Assembly (NCBI RefSeq): GCF_964204645.1 | Contig: NC_134034.1 | Location: forward strand, 3,132,072-3,196,071 | Direction: 5' to 3' | DNA from: Tubulanus polymorphus | Lineage: Eukaryota > Nemertea > Palaeonemertea > Tubulaniformes > Tubulanidae | Length of the DNA: 64,000 nt | Shown: one piece after another, positions 46,004-58,081 of the stretch | How the letters are laid out: each line of letters opens with the position of its first letter | How positions within the stretch are numbered: position 1 is the first letter of the stretch | Made by a program: the position numbers and the translations under genes | The notes under the pieces: model-generated | Database searches by the model: none | What the model was told of the DNA's origin: nothing | What the model saw: only the letters and a program-made list of their open reading frames with translations

Positions 46004-46185
46004 GTCGAAATTGAAAATAGTTATTAAAAGAATCAGGATTTGTTATAATTAAACATGAAGCATCCTAACTGTATTTTGTTCATTTCTTTAGTTCTAAGTA
46101 TTTTCAGTCTTTTAAAGAGTGGATTTTCAATGTATTGTTCATTTAAGGCCTTTTTTAATAGTTTGGTTTACGGGGTAGACCTATC

Positions 46186-48357
46186 GACGTTTCGACTATA
46201 TCCTAATAGTCATCTTCAGAATTACTGTATTCCCGAAGATGACTATTAGGATATAGTCGAAACGTTGAATAAACTACACTAGCTCAAGGAATACAGTATT
46301 CCTGAAGATGACTATTAGGATATAGTCGAAACGTTGAATAAACTACACTAGCTCAAGGAATACAGTATTCCTGAAGATGACTATTAGGATATAGTCGAAA
46401 CGTTGAATAAACTACACTAGCTCAAGGAATACAGTATTCCTGAAGATGACTATTAGGATATAGTCGAAACGTTGAATAAACTACACTAGCTCAAGGAATA
46501 CAGTATTCCTGAAGATGACTATTAGGATATAGTTGAAACGTTGAATAAACTACACTAGTTCAAGGAATACAGTATTCCTGAAGATGACTATTAGGATATA
46601 GTTGAAACGTTGAATAAACTACACTAGCTCAAGGAATACAATATTCCTGAAGATGACTATTAGGATATAGTCGAAACTGTGAATAAACTACACTAGCTCA
46701 AGGAATACAGTATTCCTGAAGATGACTATTAGGATATAGTCGAAACGTTGAATAAACTACACTAGTTCAAGGAATACAGTATTCCTGAAGATGACTATTA
46801 GGATATAGTCGAAACGTTGAATAAACTACACTAGCTCAAGGAATACAGTATTCCTGAAGATGACTATTAGGATATAGTCGAAACGTTGAATAAACTACAC
46901 TAGTTCAAGGAATACAGTATTCCTGAAGATGACTATTAGGATATAGTCGAAACGTTGAATAAACTACACTAGCTCAAGGAATACAGTATTCCTGAAGATG
47001 ACTATTAGGATATAGTTGAAACGTTGAATAAACTACACTAGCTCAAGGAATACAGTATTCCTGAAGATGACTATTAGGATATAGTCGAAACGTTGAATAA
47101 ACTACACTAGCTCAAGGAATACAGTATTCCTGAAGATGACTATTAGGATATAGTTGAAACGTTGAATAAACTACACTAGCTCAAGGAATACAGTATTCCT
47201 GAAGATGACTATTAGGATATAGTTGAAACGTTGAATAAACTACACTAGTTCAAGGAATACAGTATTCCTGAAGATGACTATTAGGATATAGTCGAAACGT
47301 TGAATAAACTACACTAGCTCAAGGAATACAGTATTCCTGAAGATGACTATTAGGATATAGTCGAAACTGTGAATGAACTACACTAGCTCAAGGAATACAG
47401 TATTCCTGAAGATGACTATTAGGATAAAGTCGAAACGTTGAATAAACTACACTAGCTCAAGGAATACAGTATTCCTGAAGATGACTATTAGGATATAGTT
47501 GAAACGTTGAATAAACTACACTAGCTCAAGGAATACAGTATTCCTGAAGATGACTATTAGGATATAGTCGAAACGTTGAATAAACTACACTAGTTCAAGG
47601 AATACAGTATTCCTGAAGATGACTATTAGGATATAGTCGAAACGTTGAATAAACTACACTAGCTCAAGGAATACAGTATTCCTGAAGATGACTATTAGGA
47701 TATAGTCGAAACTGTGAATGAACTACACTAGCTCAAGGAATACAGTATTCCTGAAGATGACTATTAGGATATAGTCGAAACGTTGAATAAACTACACTAG
47801 CTCAAGGAATACAGTATTCCTGAAGATGACTATTAGGATATAGTTGAAACGTTGAATAAACTACACTAGTTCAAGGAATACAGTATTCCTGAAGATGACT
47901 ATTAGGATATAGTCGAAATGTTGAATAAACTACACTAGCTCAAGGAATACAGTATTCCTGAAGATGACTATTAGGATATAGTCGAAACGTTGAATAAACT
48001 ACACTAGCTCAAGGAATACAGTATTCCTGAAGATGACTATTAGGATATAGTCGAAACGTTGAATAAACTACACTAGCTCAAGGAATACAGTATTCCTGAA
48101 GATGACTATTAGGATATAGTTGAAACGTTGAATAAACTACACTAGTTCAAGGAATACAGTATTCCTGAAGATGACTATTAGGATATAGTCGAAACGTTGA
48201 ATAAACTACACTAGCTCAAGGAATACAGTATTCCTGAAGATGACTATTAGGATATAGTCGAAACGTTGAATAAACTACACTAGTTCAAGGAATACAGTAT
48301 TCCTGAAGATGACTATTAGGATATAGTCGAAACGTTGAATAAACTACACTAGCTCAA
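46186..48357. repeat. 69-bp tandem array, 31 units, with an inverted unit at its left edge
   Basis: Each unit holds the palindrome GAATACAGTATTC, then CTGAAGAT, then GACTAT-TAGGAT-ATAGTC, then GAAACGTTGAATAAACTACA and CTAGCTCAA. I count 31 head-to-tail units from about 46220 to 48357, with few variants (AGTC/AGTT before GAAAC; AACTGTG for AACGTTG in units 7, 17 and 22; AGCTC/AGTTC). One inverted partial unit (46186-46232) faces the array, making a palindrome. CTGANGA-stem-GAAA is the hammerhead ribozyme core, known from Penelope-like retroelements. Here stems I and II can form, but there is one extra U after the core and no clear stem III or NUH cleavage site. Confidence 0.9.
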
Positions 48358-49025
48358 AGTAACATTTTCGGACTTTTTTCTTATTCATTGTGGGATTCTC
48401 TCTACATCGCGTCAACACGGATATTGTGTTCTATCAATCGTGAACTATGAAAATATCATTTCGGAGGAGGAAATACAAATTTCAAAAATTTCCCTTAACG
48501 AGATAAAATCACATTTCGATGGAAGAGGGAACTGTCGATAGGGCAATATACATATGTCCAAACAAATGATTCTTAGGAAGTTCGAATTCTGCAATGAATT
48601 CTGTGATCAAAAAAGAACCTCGCGTTTTTCAATCTTTTCATCATTCAAGCCAGGATTCTCATTCGGTGGATATGAAAAAAATTTGTTTTGCTCATTTTTC
48701 CACCGAATTTGTTCCACGGACGGGAATAAAAAAGTTGTATATTCATTTGAATTTTCTTCAAATTTCGGAGAAATTTCGGAGAAATTTTCCCGTAAACCAA
48801 GCTATTAAAAAAGGCTTAACCTCAAGACGGGGCGATATTTGAAAGTGTTGCCCGCGCACTGTAGTAATTCGCCATCAGGAGTCAAACCCGTTTGTCAGTC
48901 AGCTCAGATAGTTGATTCAGCGGCTTCACGCCTTATCCCACCGAGCTAAAAACATCACCTCGTAACGCCCTCTACTGGGCTGATAGCACTTTTAGAATAC
49001 GAAACCTCGATTAACTGTGCGTTAC
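48358..49025. other. Array flank with tRNA-derived remnant
   Basis: 48358-48440 (TTATTCATTGTGGGATTCTC) may be the 3' tail of the element that gave the array. On the minus strand TAGCTCGGTGGGATAAGGC (about 48935) and GGGTTTGACTCC (about 48890) look like A and B boxes of a tRNA-derived SINE. No gene is supported. Confidence 0.4.
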
Positions 49026-50244
49026 CTTTCATCGTGATGTTAAATCCATCCAGACCCAGGTTCATCGTCATCAGACACGTGATGTTATGTCTGACTAGGA
49101 CAACAAATCCAGAAGAGGTTCTCCATTGTTTCGATATCAGACAAACTGAAATTTTAAAAATCTGGTTCGAACTTGAATTCAAGGTTTTCTCTTATGCGGA
49201 ATATATGTACTCTACTTACGTATTAAAAGCGATTCAATTAATATCGTAGCAACTAGTTTGAAGCAAAGTTTACAACGCTGGAAAAAGGGAAATAAATTAA
49301 AGCAAAAGGCCATCAATATATCAAATCATTAAAAACAGAAAAATTATCAGAAATATAACTGCAAAACAGTGATAACGGGTTTTCTGCATTGCAAGATCCC
49401 CCATAGGTAAAAATCCCCCCACTGGTAAAATATCATAAAATTTTTAATAACCTACAAGTACATTATGAACTTTTGATTGGTCAAACCCCAGTATAGATCA
49501 CCGTTATTTGGAAATTCTGGGAGCCCTCCTTTATTTCCTTACAAAATGACGTCACAAACAAGCATATCTCCGGAGTACCGGTATAGTCCGATTACGTTAT
49601 TTAATATTACTAGTCCAAATAAGCCCTTTGCCGGTATGCTGTAGAACTGTTATTTCGCCGGTGTTTTGGTCTAAGAATTCAATTCAATTCTTAATTGACA
49701 GTAACCTAATAAGTAATTTTAAGTTTCAAATAGGATGGACAGTACATTGAGATAATCTGCTGGTTCAGAGAGACCTCTTTAAGTAATGTTAAGTTTAAAA
49801 TAGGATGCACAGTACATCCATAGAATCTACGCGGAGAAAGAGACTATTATATTACTATCAGAGTTTAAAACATTTCGTTTAAAAGCTGTTTCTTGTCGAA
49901 TCTGATAGAAGATGATTTTTATGTGACGAAATTGAGTAGAAAATATGTTAAAATAATAATCAGCAGGAATACAATAGGGTTTCTGCCAAGGCAGCAGGAA
50001 CCCTAATAATTAACAAAATTACAAGAGAGTTTTCGACGAAAGTCAGAAAAGCCTAATGAAATAACTGTCGCGAACCACTTACATCTTCACCTCGACTGCC
50101 AAAAGCGACTACTAAACACGCCACCCCGATAACAAAAGTGATGTAACCAACAATAACTGTATTGACGTCTACAACGGCAGGTACCCTTACCGATGGGTAC
50201 CACGTGTTCCATGCACCCTCTCTCCACGCGTCGAACCAACCCAT
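49026..50244 (-). CDS. DUOXA: DUOXA-like dual oxidase maturation factor (two exons seen, incomplete)
   Basis: DUOXA proteins escort dual oxidases from the ER to the plasma membrane. Exon A (50244-50083) starts MGWFDAWREGAWNTWYPS, just after a TTTCAG acceptor, and gives the first membrane span (TVIVGYITFVIGVACLVVAF) up to GSRGED before GTAAGT. Exon B (49145-49026; TTTCAG acceptor, AAAG|GTAACG donor) gives RHNITCLMTMNLGLDGFNIT, matching the conserved GLxGVNIT extracellular loop segment with its glycosylation sites. Phases differ (0 then 1), so an exon for the second span should lie between; I could not find it in 49146-50082. Spans 3-5 are not seen to the left, where the 69-bp array and a Polinton sit. 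Either the introns are very long or the gene was cut. Family call rests on two segments only. Confidence 0.6.
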
Positions 50245-51873
50245 CGCCGTGAAGCTGAAATTCATCGTTTTAATAGTAAAAATGATGGAGCGCGAAAGTA
50301 TTGGTATCATTGGGGCTAACATCCGAGAACCGCCAAGTTTCGTAGGTAATTTCATCGGAAAACTACCTGCTAAAGGCCTAGCGTCCTAGAATTTTAGATT
50401 TTTGATATTTTTGACATTTCATATAACTGAGATTAAAAAAATGCAACTTATCGTAAGTTTTGTTAAATAGCATCGAGTTTACCTTTAATATTGGTGATCT
50501 CCAGCAGCAAGCGCCCAGACTATTGACCAAATTGACGAGTCGATAACTTATTGCACTTTAGCTTGCCTTTGATCGAGAAATACATTATAATCTAGGTTCC
50601 CAGACGAAAATTCTTCTTTCGATACATGTGTTATCCGCTAGCGAATTCCTGTGCGAGAAAAAAAAACAATAGACTTTATGATCTACTGAGACATTTTGGG
50701 CGAAGAGAAATGTCAACGCGCTCGAGTATAGCGATTACTTTGATAAGAAGTGGTCGATGCTTCATTTGTAGTAGCTGACCAGTCGATGACTGACCAGTCG
50801 ATGACTGACCAGTCGATGACTGACCAGTCGATGTACAGCAAACTCTGTACAGCGTGAGCCAAATTTCCCATTAGGAAACGACGAAATAGGCAGAAACGTA
50901 TTATTTCTACAAGAAAATACACGTATTTTCGAATTCATCTTGTAATTGATAATGACTGAATTTCTTAAGACGAAGGCCTGGATAAAAGTGTTCAATTTTA
51001 TTTGACTTGCTTTTTCCCTGACTTTTCTTCGACTAATCCCTAGACAAGCACGTTGTTTCGCCAGACTCGATTTGCCAGGAATCCTTTCAAATAACACTGT
51101 AGCCTAATACGTAAGAAATAGAGGGTATTTTTTATCTAGCGATCCCAACAAATTTCCCCGAGTTTCCTTTGCTTTTTAGATTTCTTTTTTTACAAAATTC
51201 CCTGACTTTTAACCGATTTCCAGGTACTGGAACGGTAGTTCAGCTACATAACGAGTGAATGGAATAAATATGAATATTTGTTGACATACATCCCGCCACT
51301 TTCTGAACCCGTTTAGGGGTTTAGGTTAGGTATGAGCAGATCTGTGTTGGCGCAATGCCATTCTAATCGCATTCAGCTTGTATCGGACGAAAATTGCAGG
51401 CAATGAAGCTTTGTCGCTTTTTGCGTTGAATATCCCACCAGTTCGGCCTCGTGTCGACTATCGTGCGTCACTCATCTAAAAAGTGAAAACACGTTTACAC
51501 GTTTATTTGAATAGATGTAAACTAGTTATGACTGGCTCGACTAAAGGAAGAATGATATGAATGATTCAATATGTCAATCACGTTTTGCAAATACAACTAA
51601 ATTCTAGTAACGAAGACTACGAAACAAAGAACGATATATTCACTTATGAATAGCTATTGTCCGATTTGGAATTCAACGTTAAGAGAACTGGTGTCGATAA
51701 ACTGCTAAAGTTCACCATCAGCATATGTATGTATGTGTGTATATATTTGTATATTATTTATATTGTATATGTACATGGCAAAATAAATATTATATAATTC
51801 ATATTATCGATAAGGGTTAACGTAGAATGGACCGGGATTCGACAAGCTGTATAATCACTGCCCATTTGGAGAT
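50245..51873. other. Intergenic, no gene seen
   Basis: Contains a four-unit tandem repeat of the 15-mer GACCAGTCGATGACT (50777-50832). Otherwise AT-rich and featureless; small ORFs show no domain. Confidence 0.45.
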
Positions 51874-51947
51874 GTTCTATTGGTCTTCTGGTTAGGATGC
51901 TTGCTTTCTACCACGAGACCCGGGTTCGATCCCCGGTTAGTGCGCGT
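51874..51947 (+). tRNA. tRNA-Glu-like sequence, probably a pseudogene or SINE head
   Basis: TGGTCTTCTGGTTAGGATGC is a good A box and D arm of the tRNA-Glu type. CCCGGGTTCGATCCCCGG is a full T arm, with TTTC in the anticodon-loop position. The seven-base acceptor arms (5' TTCTATT, 3' TTAGTGC) do not pair, and the anticodon stem is imperfect, so a functional tRNA is doubtful. Confidence 0.4.
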
Positions 51948-54327
51948 AATTTCACTGTCAATTCTCTAAGTCGTTTCATAATCGTACAATCGTTAGGGTT
52001 ATTTAGCTAGTACGTTTTAAATCTGTCTCCCTATCGGGAACTATTGTTCCAGCGAACTTCAAGAAACCGATTTATACGTTCGTTTATAACATGGACTCTG
52101 AAACGAGAGAGTCTATGTTATAAGCGATAATTTCGGGTTCGTAATAACCAATAAATCATTACTGTCGTTATGTTCGCGACGCAAATATTAGGTAGCTCAA
52201 AATAGTGCATAATATTGTGAGGACAGGAAAAACACGTGTCTTTGCAGGAACTGGAATATTCAGGAAATTCCTACATCTTCCCGTTCTTGTATTTTCCAGT
52301 AGTTTCTTGTATATTCCAGTAATGCAAGTTTATTTCTTTACCCAGCGTGCTTTTCCCTACATTTTCCAGTTCCTGTAATCAGGTTGAGCCTTCTATAGTA
52401 TTTTCCAATAATTCCTACGTTTTCATTTCAGGAATATTCCATTGCAGTTAGTTTCATGTCGTGCATTTTCAGCGTCACCGACGACTTTACATATACGCAT
52501 ACGTCTCATTTTATGCAGGCCTCTTTTTTCGAATGTAAATTACAAACCAGGTTTTTCAGGTTTGAAAAAGCTTTTACGCAACAGTAAACATTTCGTAAAT
52601 ATCAATTCTATTCAAGTTGTCAATTCAAAGTATTCCCACGCAATATTCCCTGCGGTACATCACGTACAATGTGAGCGAGCGATAAAACAAAAATGCAAAT
52701 CAATATCAGCGGAAACATTCGAGGATTATCCATATGCTATATAAAAACATCGAGGTATATTCTTTTTACTTGGGGGCAACAGCAGTCTTATAGAAATGTT
52801 ACTTTCACACTACGTTCGCGTGTGTCCGGAATTCGTTTTAGGGATCATCGTTTTAGAAAATAACGATATATCCCGAAAACCAAATCAAAGAGCGAAAATC
52901 GGGCCAAAAATAAAATGATCACTCTCGCGTCTAGTGTTATAATTTATGTTAGGTTTTGTAAAAAAAATAGAAAAACGCCCGCATGAATAAATCTTTCGTG
53001 ATATCAGCTTTCATTTTTCTTTTTCTGTGCGCCTGGAAATGGATGAAAATGCTATGGTGTCGGCAATGAGTCCGGTGATTGGAATTTGTATAGATCGGGG
53101 TTCGAAACTGCCAACACATGAGGTTTGATGTACCGTACGCGTAACATTTTGTTTCGACTGACGCACTCTTTTCTCCTCTTGATAGCGATTCATTAATACG
53201 TCTTTAAAAGCATTGCTTATATCAGATCATGAATGTATGTACTTGCAAAACTTCCTGATAAATTATTTTTGTTTTTGTTTGCCATTTTCTGGCCATCTAG
53301 TAATAGCACGTTTCGATGGGTTGTAAACGTTAAGTCAGGATCGAATGTTAAATCATGATTTCGGCTTTTCCTTAAACGTTCGTCGTTCTGATTTTCTACC
53401 ACTGAAATTCACGCCACCTCAAACTGCGGTTGCACTTCCTTCATTGGTCTAAAACACCACACAATATTTCTTCCATTTGATATATGTCTATATGTTTAAC
53501 CAATGGATGCAGGTTTTGCTAAGAGCGAATCTTCTGGTACGACCAAGAATAACACATCTGATTGGTTGAATGCATAGACTGGTAGCTGCGTGTCGGCAAC
53601 CCGTCCGCCCATGGAATCTTGGGCGGAGTGTGATGGACGAATATAGGAAGTGTGGTCGGGGTTCGTGTTGGCAAGAGTCAATCAAACGCTGGCAAGCGAA
53701 TACGATTATTTTGTGATAGTTTGCTCGCTAGTAGTAGGCAAATAACCGCGTGTAACGAAATGATATTTAACTTCGACGATGAAGTGCGAAAAATCGATCC
53801 AATCAATCCGGTGGTTTCATGGCCGACGGTGAATCAGTGTTTTTTTCTAACGAGTTCCTATGCTTCAATAACATTACATTTAGAAAAATGAGTTACGGGT
53901 ATTTCGAAGAATTACAACCGCGTGACGTCGATTTCATTTTTGTATACCGACCTGTGCGTGTTGAAGGACGGGGGGGGGGGGTGTTCACACGTGCGAATAA
54001 ACTCCGTTGACAATTTTTCACATTGAAAACAATATAACCTCTAGCGGAGTCGAAAAATAAGACTAAAATATTCATTCCTTTGAGCGAGTGAATTATAGTC
54101 AAAATTGCAAAGCACAAAAGCGAGGGGATGAAAAGAAACCTGTGTATAAAAAAACAGGTCAACCCCTCATAGTCGTTAGCACTGAAATGTAAATTGTTTT
54201 TTGTATCGGGTTGTTGGTCGTTGCTTTAGTAACGAAACACGCAGATCGTCAACAGACACCGAACGAAACGGACGTCTTAAATTCTATCATCCATTCTCGA
54301 AGTGAAAATCGCTCCCGCTTATTGAAA
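51948..54327. other. Intergenic, no gene seen
   Basis: 52240-52440 carries several TATTTTCCAGTARTTCC-like phrases, a weak repeat. A 100-codon frame at 52442-52744 has no domain and no splice context. A G run lies near 53970. Nothing else is recognised. Confidence 0.4.
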
Positions 54328-56464
54328 ATGTCGAAGATAAATAGCATCGTGGTTGTTGCGGTTATCGTTCTGTTGGGACTTTGTAAAGGTATAGTGTTTA
54401 TGGAGGCGTCCTCGGGACGGAATTGATTTTCTTTTTCAATTTTGCCGATCAAAAATCATTGAATCAAATAAAAATTCGATTTTCCAGTGTATCATCGGTT
54501 CATTTTTTTTTGCCCGGCAGTCATTTAATTCCGACTCGCAATTAATATCTTTATTTCATTTTTTCTGCTCGGAATTAAATGGCGGATCTCAAAAGTTTTA
54601 ATTGGAGGTCAAAAAAGATAAAATTAAAAAAAGAAATGATTTAATTTCGTGATAAAAGGCGGGATTCAATGGTCACCAATCGAAAAAAAATATAAAATCT
54701 TATTAAGGCTAAACTAAAAATGATAGCGGGTATGTTATGGTTTTAAATCGTAATGTACAGGGTATATAGATGGCAGGCCGGGTCAACTTTTGAGCAGAAA
54801 TGGGAAACACGATAACACGGTATCGTTTGTTAGCCAAAAATCAAATCTTTATTTAATTTCATGATTTACAATTAACGTACGCCTCTTTATGGCATTAAGA
54901 TATTAGTTATCAGAAATTCGTCCTAAAAGTCATAATCTTTTTTTCGGAGCCTGCTTCGGTTCGTAATTTAAAGTTCTTAACAGAGGCCGTAGTGAGGACC
55001 GGAGAGGGTGAATGGAGATGCAAATAATACAAACTTTACCACACCTAAACGAGACAACGAAGCTAACGAAGCAACCAAGTTCGACTAGTGCGCCATCTAG
55101 TGGAGATGAAAGTTATGAGGTCACGCCAAAACCTATCGATCAAATCTCGTCACGCCTCATTTGAAGAAGCCGAACAAAGTTTTTTAATGCGAGCAAAAAT
55201 GAGGGTGGTAAAATTATAAGAGATGTTTTTAGTAAATTGGAAATTGCATTCATATTCTAGATACAAGAGCGTTACAATGCTACAAATGTCCCAACTTCAG
55301 TTCGTGTAAAAGCCCCAGCATAGTTAGCTGTCCAGTCAATGTTGACGCCTGCGTGGTGAGTATATTCTACTCTTATCGTGATAAAACTACGCAATAAATC
55401 GCGAGAGACGAATGAAATATAAGTCCCACGATCACAAGTTCGAAAGAGATTTTAAAACATCAAAAATATAAAAGTTTATTAAAAGACTCGAATTTTCGGT
55501 CTTATACTAAAAACCATTTTCACTCTCGTTTTTAGTATAAGACCGAAAATTCGAGTCTTTTAATAAACTTTTATATTTTTGATGTTTTAAATCTTTTTCG
55601 AACTTGTGATCGTGGGACTTATATTATATTCTACTCTTATGATCTCCGGCACTAATTACCGCCGAGAACCAATTCAACTAACAATTGTCTACTTTCGCAT
55701 TAGGCCACACAGATATGTACCCTTGTTTCTCATTCAGATTTCTAAAAGTTATGAAGGACTATTGGGTGATTTATTTAAGCTTGCTGAAAAACAATTGTAC
55801 ATTAAAACATCACTTGTCTTACCTAAGATATGATAATAATGACTTATTATTTTTTGGAACGATAGAATTCTCATGACACGAACGAAATGAAGGCTAGTCG
55901 TTCTTTACCTGACAATTTTTCAAGATATTAAATGTTACCAAAAGAACGTGATCATTAATTGTCGCATTCTCAATCAGGGCCAGTAATTTCGATTAGGGGG
56001 AACATCCGTGGCCAGCTTTTCTCGGTACTCGACCGCGAACGCCGACCGCTCAGGAATGAGGCCTTTAACCGGCTTCCACTACCAAGAAAATCTAGAAAAA
56101 TAGATCGAATTTCTTAGTAACGAGAGATTGATTCTAGAACACGGCAGAATTCGGCTTGAATACGAAACAAGGGTATGATTTCTTCACGCGGCCTAACACA
56201 GACAAAAAACAATAAATAGTTTGATATAAAGACATAATTTCATTTCAGGCCTTTTACTACAAACAGGGATCCACAGAAATAGAAGTTAGAGACTGTTATA
56301 TAAAGGCTGCCTGTCCAGGTTACATTGCAACATTCAACACCTTTCCTGCATTCAAAGGCAATTGCTGCGCTACAGACAAGTGTAACAGCGGTTTTGCACT
56401 AAAAGCCTCCGGAATCGTCGCGGTCCTCGTAGCGGTATTGTCGACGGTGTATAACAGATTTTAA
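54328..56464 (+). CDS. Ly6/uPAR three-finger GPI-anchored protein (3 exons, 123 aa)
   Basis: Exons 54328-54388, 55261-55355 and 56249-56464 join in phases 1 and 0 with AAAG|GTATAG, TTCTAG, GTG|GTGAGT and TTTCAG sites. The ATG at 54328 starts a 20-residue signal peptide (MSKINSIVVVAVIVLLGLCK). The mature part begins DTRALQCYKCPNFSSC, has further cysteines in loops 2 and 3, and closes with the Ly6 signature NCCATDKCN. A C-terminal hydrophobic tail (IVAVLVAVLSTVYNRF) fits a GPI-attachment signal. Expected on the outer face of the plasma membrane. Ly6 proteins modulate receptors and cell contacts; the partner here is unknown. The upstream in-frame ATG at 54211 would place the signal peptide inside the protein and is rejected. 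The exon layout (signal, finger 1, fingers 2-3 plus tail) is usual for the family. Intron 2 contains a large hairpin. Confidence 0.85.
55416..55625. repeat. 210-bp near-perfect hairpin in intron 2 of the Ly6 gene
   Basis: Left arm 55416-55514 and right arm 55528-55625 are inverse copies with one substitution and one single-base indel, around a 13-base loop (CATTTTCACTCTC). The transcript would fold into a roughly 98-bp duplex. No target duplication is evident. Confidence 0.9.
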
Positions 56465-58081
56465 ATGCAGAGACGACGTGTGGATGATTCTGCATCAGTT
56501 AGCGATTTAGAAGATATAATAATCTGTGAGCAGACGACGAATTACATCTAATTTAAACGAAACTTTTCGGGTTCACTAATCTCGCTTTACGTAGATGCTA
56601 GGGAAATTGATCGAATGAAAAATTAGGACCTTTGAATTACTATTTGACAGATTATAAAAATTGAGAAATTTGATACGAGTTTTATTAGGCATTAGGCCAA
56701 GCAAATGGGAATCGCACTGAATCTGGGAGGAGTCCATTAGGCTAATAATTACCCGAGAATCCACATAAATGTAGATTATAGCTTATTTTAATCAAATGCA
56801 AACGTAAACCACAGATATTTCGAACGTGTGGAAATTTTTCTAAGACTAATATATGCGTTACCAGCAATACGTCACGCCACTTATCACGCCATTAAAAATT
56901 AGTTCATTTTCGCTATCGTTTCTTTTAAGTCTTCAAATTCCAGAAGCAAAACGTCATCGTAGTCACAAATTCATTCGATTCTAATTGAAATGTAGAATAG
57001 GAACACACAGACGGGATTCAACCTAACTACAAAGTGCAACCATCTATTGTCGGAGTAGCGTTTGTTGGTTCATTAGGCGTATTGCACAGTAGGAGTTCGT
57101 GATAACTCTAACAAAACTGATGCCTTGTTTCTTATCTCAAAGATTGTTCCGGCCACACGCCTTTTAACCCAGTACATTACTTTTTAAATTATGATCAAGA
57201 TAACTAGAACAGACCTGGCAGCTATAGAAAATAAACTGATTACAATTGTTAATAGCAGCTTACAAAATGGATCGACTGATAAGGAGAAACGAGGGATCGT
57301 TTTTAGCATGAAGTTTACATCCTCCCTCGGCAGAGATTCGAACCTGATAGCATCGCTACACTAGCTAGACTGGGTGCGCAGGTACACGCGCAGCTTTGCC
57401 GCGCGAAAACTTGCGGCACCAATCAGATTGCTCGTTGTATAGTCGCTGAGGTAAATTTCCCGGAAGAACTATCGATGGGAAAACCTGTGCTGAATATAAA
57501 ACGGGATATCTGATTGGCTAGTAATAGCATTATCTAAGCTGCGTATTTATCTGCGCACTCGGTCTAGTGTGGTATGGTTTCGTCCCGTTGCGAGTCTCGA
57601 TGACATCAGGTTCGAGTCCCAGCCGGGGTATTTAGAGTCTATTGCATATGCCTAAGAAGTCTGTATAAGGCTAGACACAATGTATCCACCTTGAATTTAA
57701 TAAATCACTTATATTATACTTACGTGTGTGGCAGCCAGTCTGCCATCTTTTGGGTTTTTGTAAAATGTACGACAGGCGCTCCAAAAATAAGGTCCGATAG
57801 GACGGACATTTGTTGGACCAATAATGCAAAAAAGGATCTTTGGAAAATTCCAAGAATGTATATTTATTTTGCATAGCAAGTAGACTGGTAGACATGTTCC
57901 AAAAAACTTTAAGAAATGGTCTTTCAGTGCCGATCCTGTTTTTAGAACAAATTAAAATGCAAGTGGATGCCTCTGATTTATCAAAATTTTAGGGGCATCA
58001 TGCCCTTTTCCCATGATGTTTGACCAATAGAAAAATGGAGGATACGCCACCGAGTCAAGATTGATATAATTCCAAAAATAA
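56465..58081. other. Intergenic with a foldback element, otherwise no gene
   Basis: Apart from the element at 57318-57629 no feature is supported. Short minus-strand frames at 57671-58143 show no domain. Confidence 0.4.
57318..57629. mobile_element. tRNA-like foldback element, copy 3
   Basis: Starts CATCCTCCCTCGGCAGAGATT, ends GGTTCGAGTCCCAGCCGGGG. It shares TTGCGGCACCAATCAGATTG and TAAAACGGGATATCTGATTGG with the copies at 8517 and 23514. It lacks part of the left arm. Confidence 0.65.

Noticed and set aside
46186-48357. CRISPR-like array
   Set aside because: Units are contiguous 69-bp copies without unique spacers, in animal DNA; this is a satellite-type tandem array.
51874-51947. Functional tRNA-Glu
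   Set aside because: The acceptor arms do not pair; kept only as tRNA-like sequence.
52442-52744. 100-aa gene MQLVSCRAFS
   Set aside because: No domain, no splice context, composition typical of non-coding frames.
54211-54327. Upstream ATG of the Ly6 gene
   Set aside because: Would bury the signal peptide behind 39 polar residues.
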